From: Thalassotalea hakodatensis
GTDB lineage: Bacteria > Pseudomonadota > Gammaproteobacteria > Enterobacterales > Alteromonadaceae
Direction: 5' to 3'
Assembly: GCF_030295995.1 (NCBI RefSeq)
Contig: NZ_AP027365.1
Span: 1,364,001 to 1,428,000, forward strand
DNA: 64,000 nt
Of this stretch, positions 62,310 through 64,000 are shown piece after piece (positions within the stretch are counted from its first letter, which is position 1; the number at the start of each line of letters is the position of its first letter). Position numbers and translations under genes: made by a program. The notes beneath the pieces were generated by a model that ran no database searches, was not told the origin of the DNA, and was given only the letters and a program-made list of their open reading frames with translations.

Positions 62310-64000
62310 ATGCTGCCGATTTCTGTCTTAGTTTTATTAAGCTTTTTCTATCTTATTTTACTGTTTACCATCGCCTTTGTTGGTGATAAATACACAATCT
62401 CAAAGAAAGTTAAGCCGGTAGTATATAGCCTAGGGTTAGGAGTTTACTGCACCTCTTGGGCGTTTTATGGCGTAACAGGGCAGTCAGCTACCACGGGATG
62501 GTGGTTTACACCAACCTATACCGGCGCGATTTTAGTGTTTATCTTCGCTTGGCCTTTAGTGTTAAAGGTTGCTCGCATTTGTCGTGAGCAGTCGTTAACC
62601 TCGTTAGCCGATTTTATTGCTTCTCGCTATGGTAAATCATCTAAACTAGCTGGCTTAATTACCATTACGGCAGTGTTTGCCATTATTCCGTATATTGCTT
62701 TACAGCTTAGGGCGATTACTAGCAGTTTCAACGAAGTGATTAATTATCCCGCTGAACAATCTCCTGTAGATATTACCTTATTGTTTACTGTTACCTTAGC
62801 CGTGTTTGCCATATTATTCGGCACTAGGCGTATTCGCCCCTCTGAACATAACCCAGGGCTATTATTAGCGATTGCGTTTGAATCGATAGTGAAGCTATTC
62901 ACCTTTTTAGCGATTGGTTTTTTTGTGTGTTTTTACATGTTTGACGGTATGACTGAACTGTTTCAACAGGCAAGCGAGCACCGTGCGGTTCAAACCATTA
63001 GCTCGCCACCCAGCTATGTTTACGTCATGCAAACGTTATTAGGCGTGTTAATGATGTTTTGTTTACCGCGTCAGTTTCATATGACTTTTATTGAATTAGA
63101 TGAAGAAAGAGAGCTTAAAACAGCACGTTGGCTTTTTCCTGTATATATGATTTTAATCAATATATTTGCATTACCTATTGCTTATGCGGGCTTAATTTTA
63201 TTTGATGGTGTGAGCGTTGGCTCTGACAGCTTTATGCTGCAATTGCCGATATTAGCGGGCAGTCAATTAATGACATTAGTGTCATTCTTAGGTGGTTTTT
63301 CTGCGGCGACGAGTATGGTGATTGTCGCAACCATTGTATTAAGTATTATGATTTCAAATGACTTGATCACACCAAAATTACTAAACCGTGAAGCACATGC
63401 AGGCCAGCTGCAAAAGCTTAGCCCTGATAAACTGCTGTTGATCCGCCGTATTGCCATTGTCATTATACTGTTAGCTGCTTATGCCTATTATCAGGTGACT
63501 TCTAATTCAGAATTATTAGCGGTTACCGGTTTAATGTCTATGTCGTTAGTTGCACAGTTTTCTCCTGCATTATTGTTAGGGTTGGTATGGCGAAAAGCGA
63601 ACCAAAAAGCGGCTTATCGCAGTATTATTGTTGGCACGCTATTTTGGGCGTACACTTTGTTATTACCTTCGCTTCATCAAAGCTTGATTAATATTGATGC
63701 ATTACTTCAGGAAGGATTTTTAGGTATTGCCTGGTTGCGTCCAACGATGATGTTTGGTTTAGAGCTCGAGTTTATTTCTCACGGTGTGTTTATTAGTCTT
63801 GTCGCGAGTTTCTTGGTATTTGTTTATTACTCTTTAGCTACTACACCGGAAGTTACCGAACAATTATATGCGGTTAACTTTATACAGCCCGATGATTCTC
63901 AGCGCGATATTAATCAAATATCTTCTGCACTCACCATTCGTGATTTACATAGTTTAGTGGCTCGTTTTTTTGGACCAACGGTCGCTGATCAGCTTATAAA
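62310..64000 (+). CDS. CbrA-like SSS-domain sensor histidine kinase, N-terminal part
   Basis: The frame opens at this ATG and stays open to the window edge, at least 563 codons. It begins with about 13 transmembrane helices of the sodium:solute symporter fold, opening SFFYLILLFTIAFVGDKYT with YCTSWAFYGVTGQSA, as in sensor kinases such as CbrA, where the transporter-like domain is fused to a kinase. The C-terminal residues (SALTIRDLHSLVARFFGP) match the linker that precedes the PAS/kinase region in that family. The kinase itself lies beyond the window. No good ribosome binding site precedes the ATG. Confidence 0.85.
   Translation, partial: MLPISVLVLLSFFYLILLFTIAFVGDKYTISKKVKPVVYSLGLGVYCTSWAFYGVTGQSATTGWWFTPTYTGAILVFIFAWPLVLKVARICREQSLTSLADFIASRYGKSSKLAGLITITAVFAIIPYIALQLRAITSSFNEVINYPAEQSPVDITLLFTVTLAVFAILFGTRRIRPSEHNPGLLLAIAFESIVKLFTFLAIGFFVCFYMFDGMTELFQQASEHRAVQTISSPPSYVYVMQTLLGVLMMFCLPRQFHMTFIELDEERELKTARWLFPVYMILINIFALPIAYAGLILFDGVSVGSDSFMLQLPILAGSQLMTLVSFLGGFSAATSMVIVATIVLSIMISNDLITPKLLNREAHAGQLQKLSPDKLLLIRRIAIVIILLAAYAYYQVTSNSELLAVTGLMSMSLVAQFSPALLLGLVWRKANQKAAYRSIIVGTLFWAYTLLLPSLHQSLINIDALLQEGFLGIAWLRPTMMFGLELEFISHGVFISLVASFLVFVYYSLATTPEVTEQLYAVNFIQPDDSQRDINQISSALTIRDLHSLVARFFGPTVADQLI

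Overview
This 64-kb window is AT-rich DNA from a marine gammaproteobacterium. The gene content (TonB-dependent receptors with long plug regions, SSS-fused sensor kinase, GH92-rich glycan locus, type I-F CRISPR) suggests the Alteromonadales, possibly the Colwellia/Thalassotalea group. That placement is an inference from family content, not from a marker gene.

Layout. 1-5 kb: the end of a MipA/OmpV-like gene, a small lipoprotein, a secreted YbjQ-like protein, a phosphopantetheinyl transferase, a membrane-anchored hydrolase, and a divergent LysR / metallo-hydrolase pair. 5.0-17.45 kb: a complete type I-F CRISPR-Cas locus (cas1, cas2-3, then csy1-csy2-csy3-csy4) followed by a leader and an array of 54 identical repeats. 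A MITE-like inverted-repeat element lies upstream of cas1.

The most notable feature is in the gap between cas2-3 and csy1. On the minus strand there is a two-repeat miniature array whose degenerate repeats keep the Csy4 hairpin, one of them through a compensatory base pair. Its spacer is 20 nt long, a -10 box sits just upstream, and an intrinsic terminator follows. The spacer matches 16 of 20 bases of a site next to the -35 box of the csy1 promoter, behind a correct CC PAM. Three of the four mismatches fall at positions 6, 12 and 18, which type I crRNAs flip out and do not read. I interpret it as a crRNA-like autorepressor of the csy operon (CreR-like).

17.5-49.6 kb: a locus for N-glycan breakdown under a LacI-family regulator. 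A TonB-dependent receptor and a lipoprotein with four discoidin-like domains would capture glycans. A GH85 endo-beta-N-acetylglucosaminidase would cut the chitobiose core, four GH92 enzymes would strip alpha-mannose, and a GH97 enzyme could remove alpha-glucose. A cytoplasmic GH2 beta-mannosidase would split the core Man-GlcNAc. A glycosylasparaginase would release the remaining GlcNAc from Asn, and a GlcNAc kinase would activate it. Mannose would go through an AGE-family isomerase to fructose and then a fructokinase to fructose 6-phosphate. MFS and SSS carriers supply transport. Five copies of the operator TGTAATCGATTGCA, or close variants, lie in front of the GH92 operon, lacI, the receptor (two copies) and the GH2 operon, tying these units into one regulon.

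50-64 kb: ordinary chromosomal genes. These are an FAH-family hydrolase, an NrtS-like small membrane protein, a chemotaxis receptor, a hybrid histidine kinase, an RND efflux pair, a TonB / ECF sigma / TonB-like cluster, and the start of a CbrA-like SSS-sensor kinase that runs off the window.
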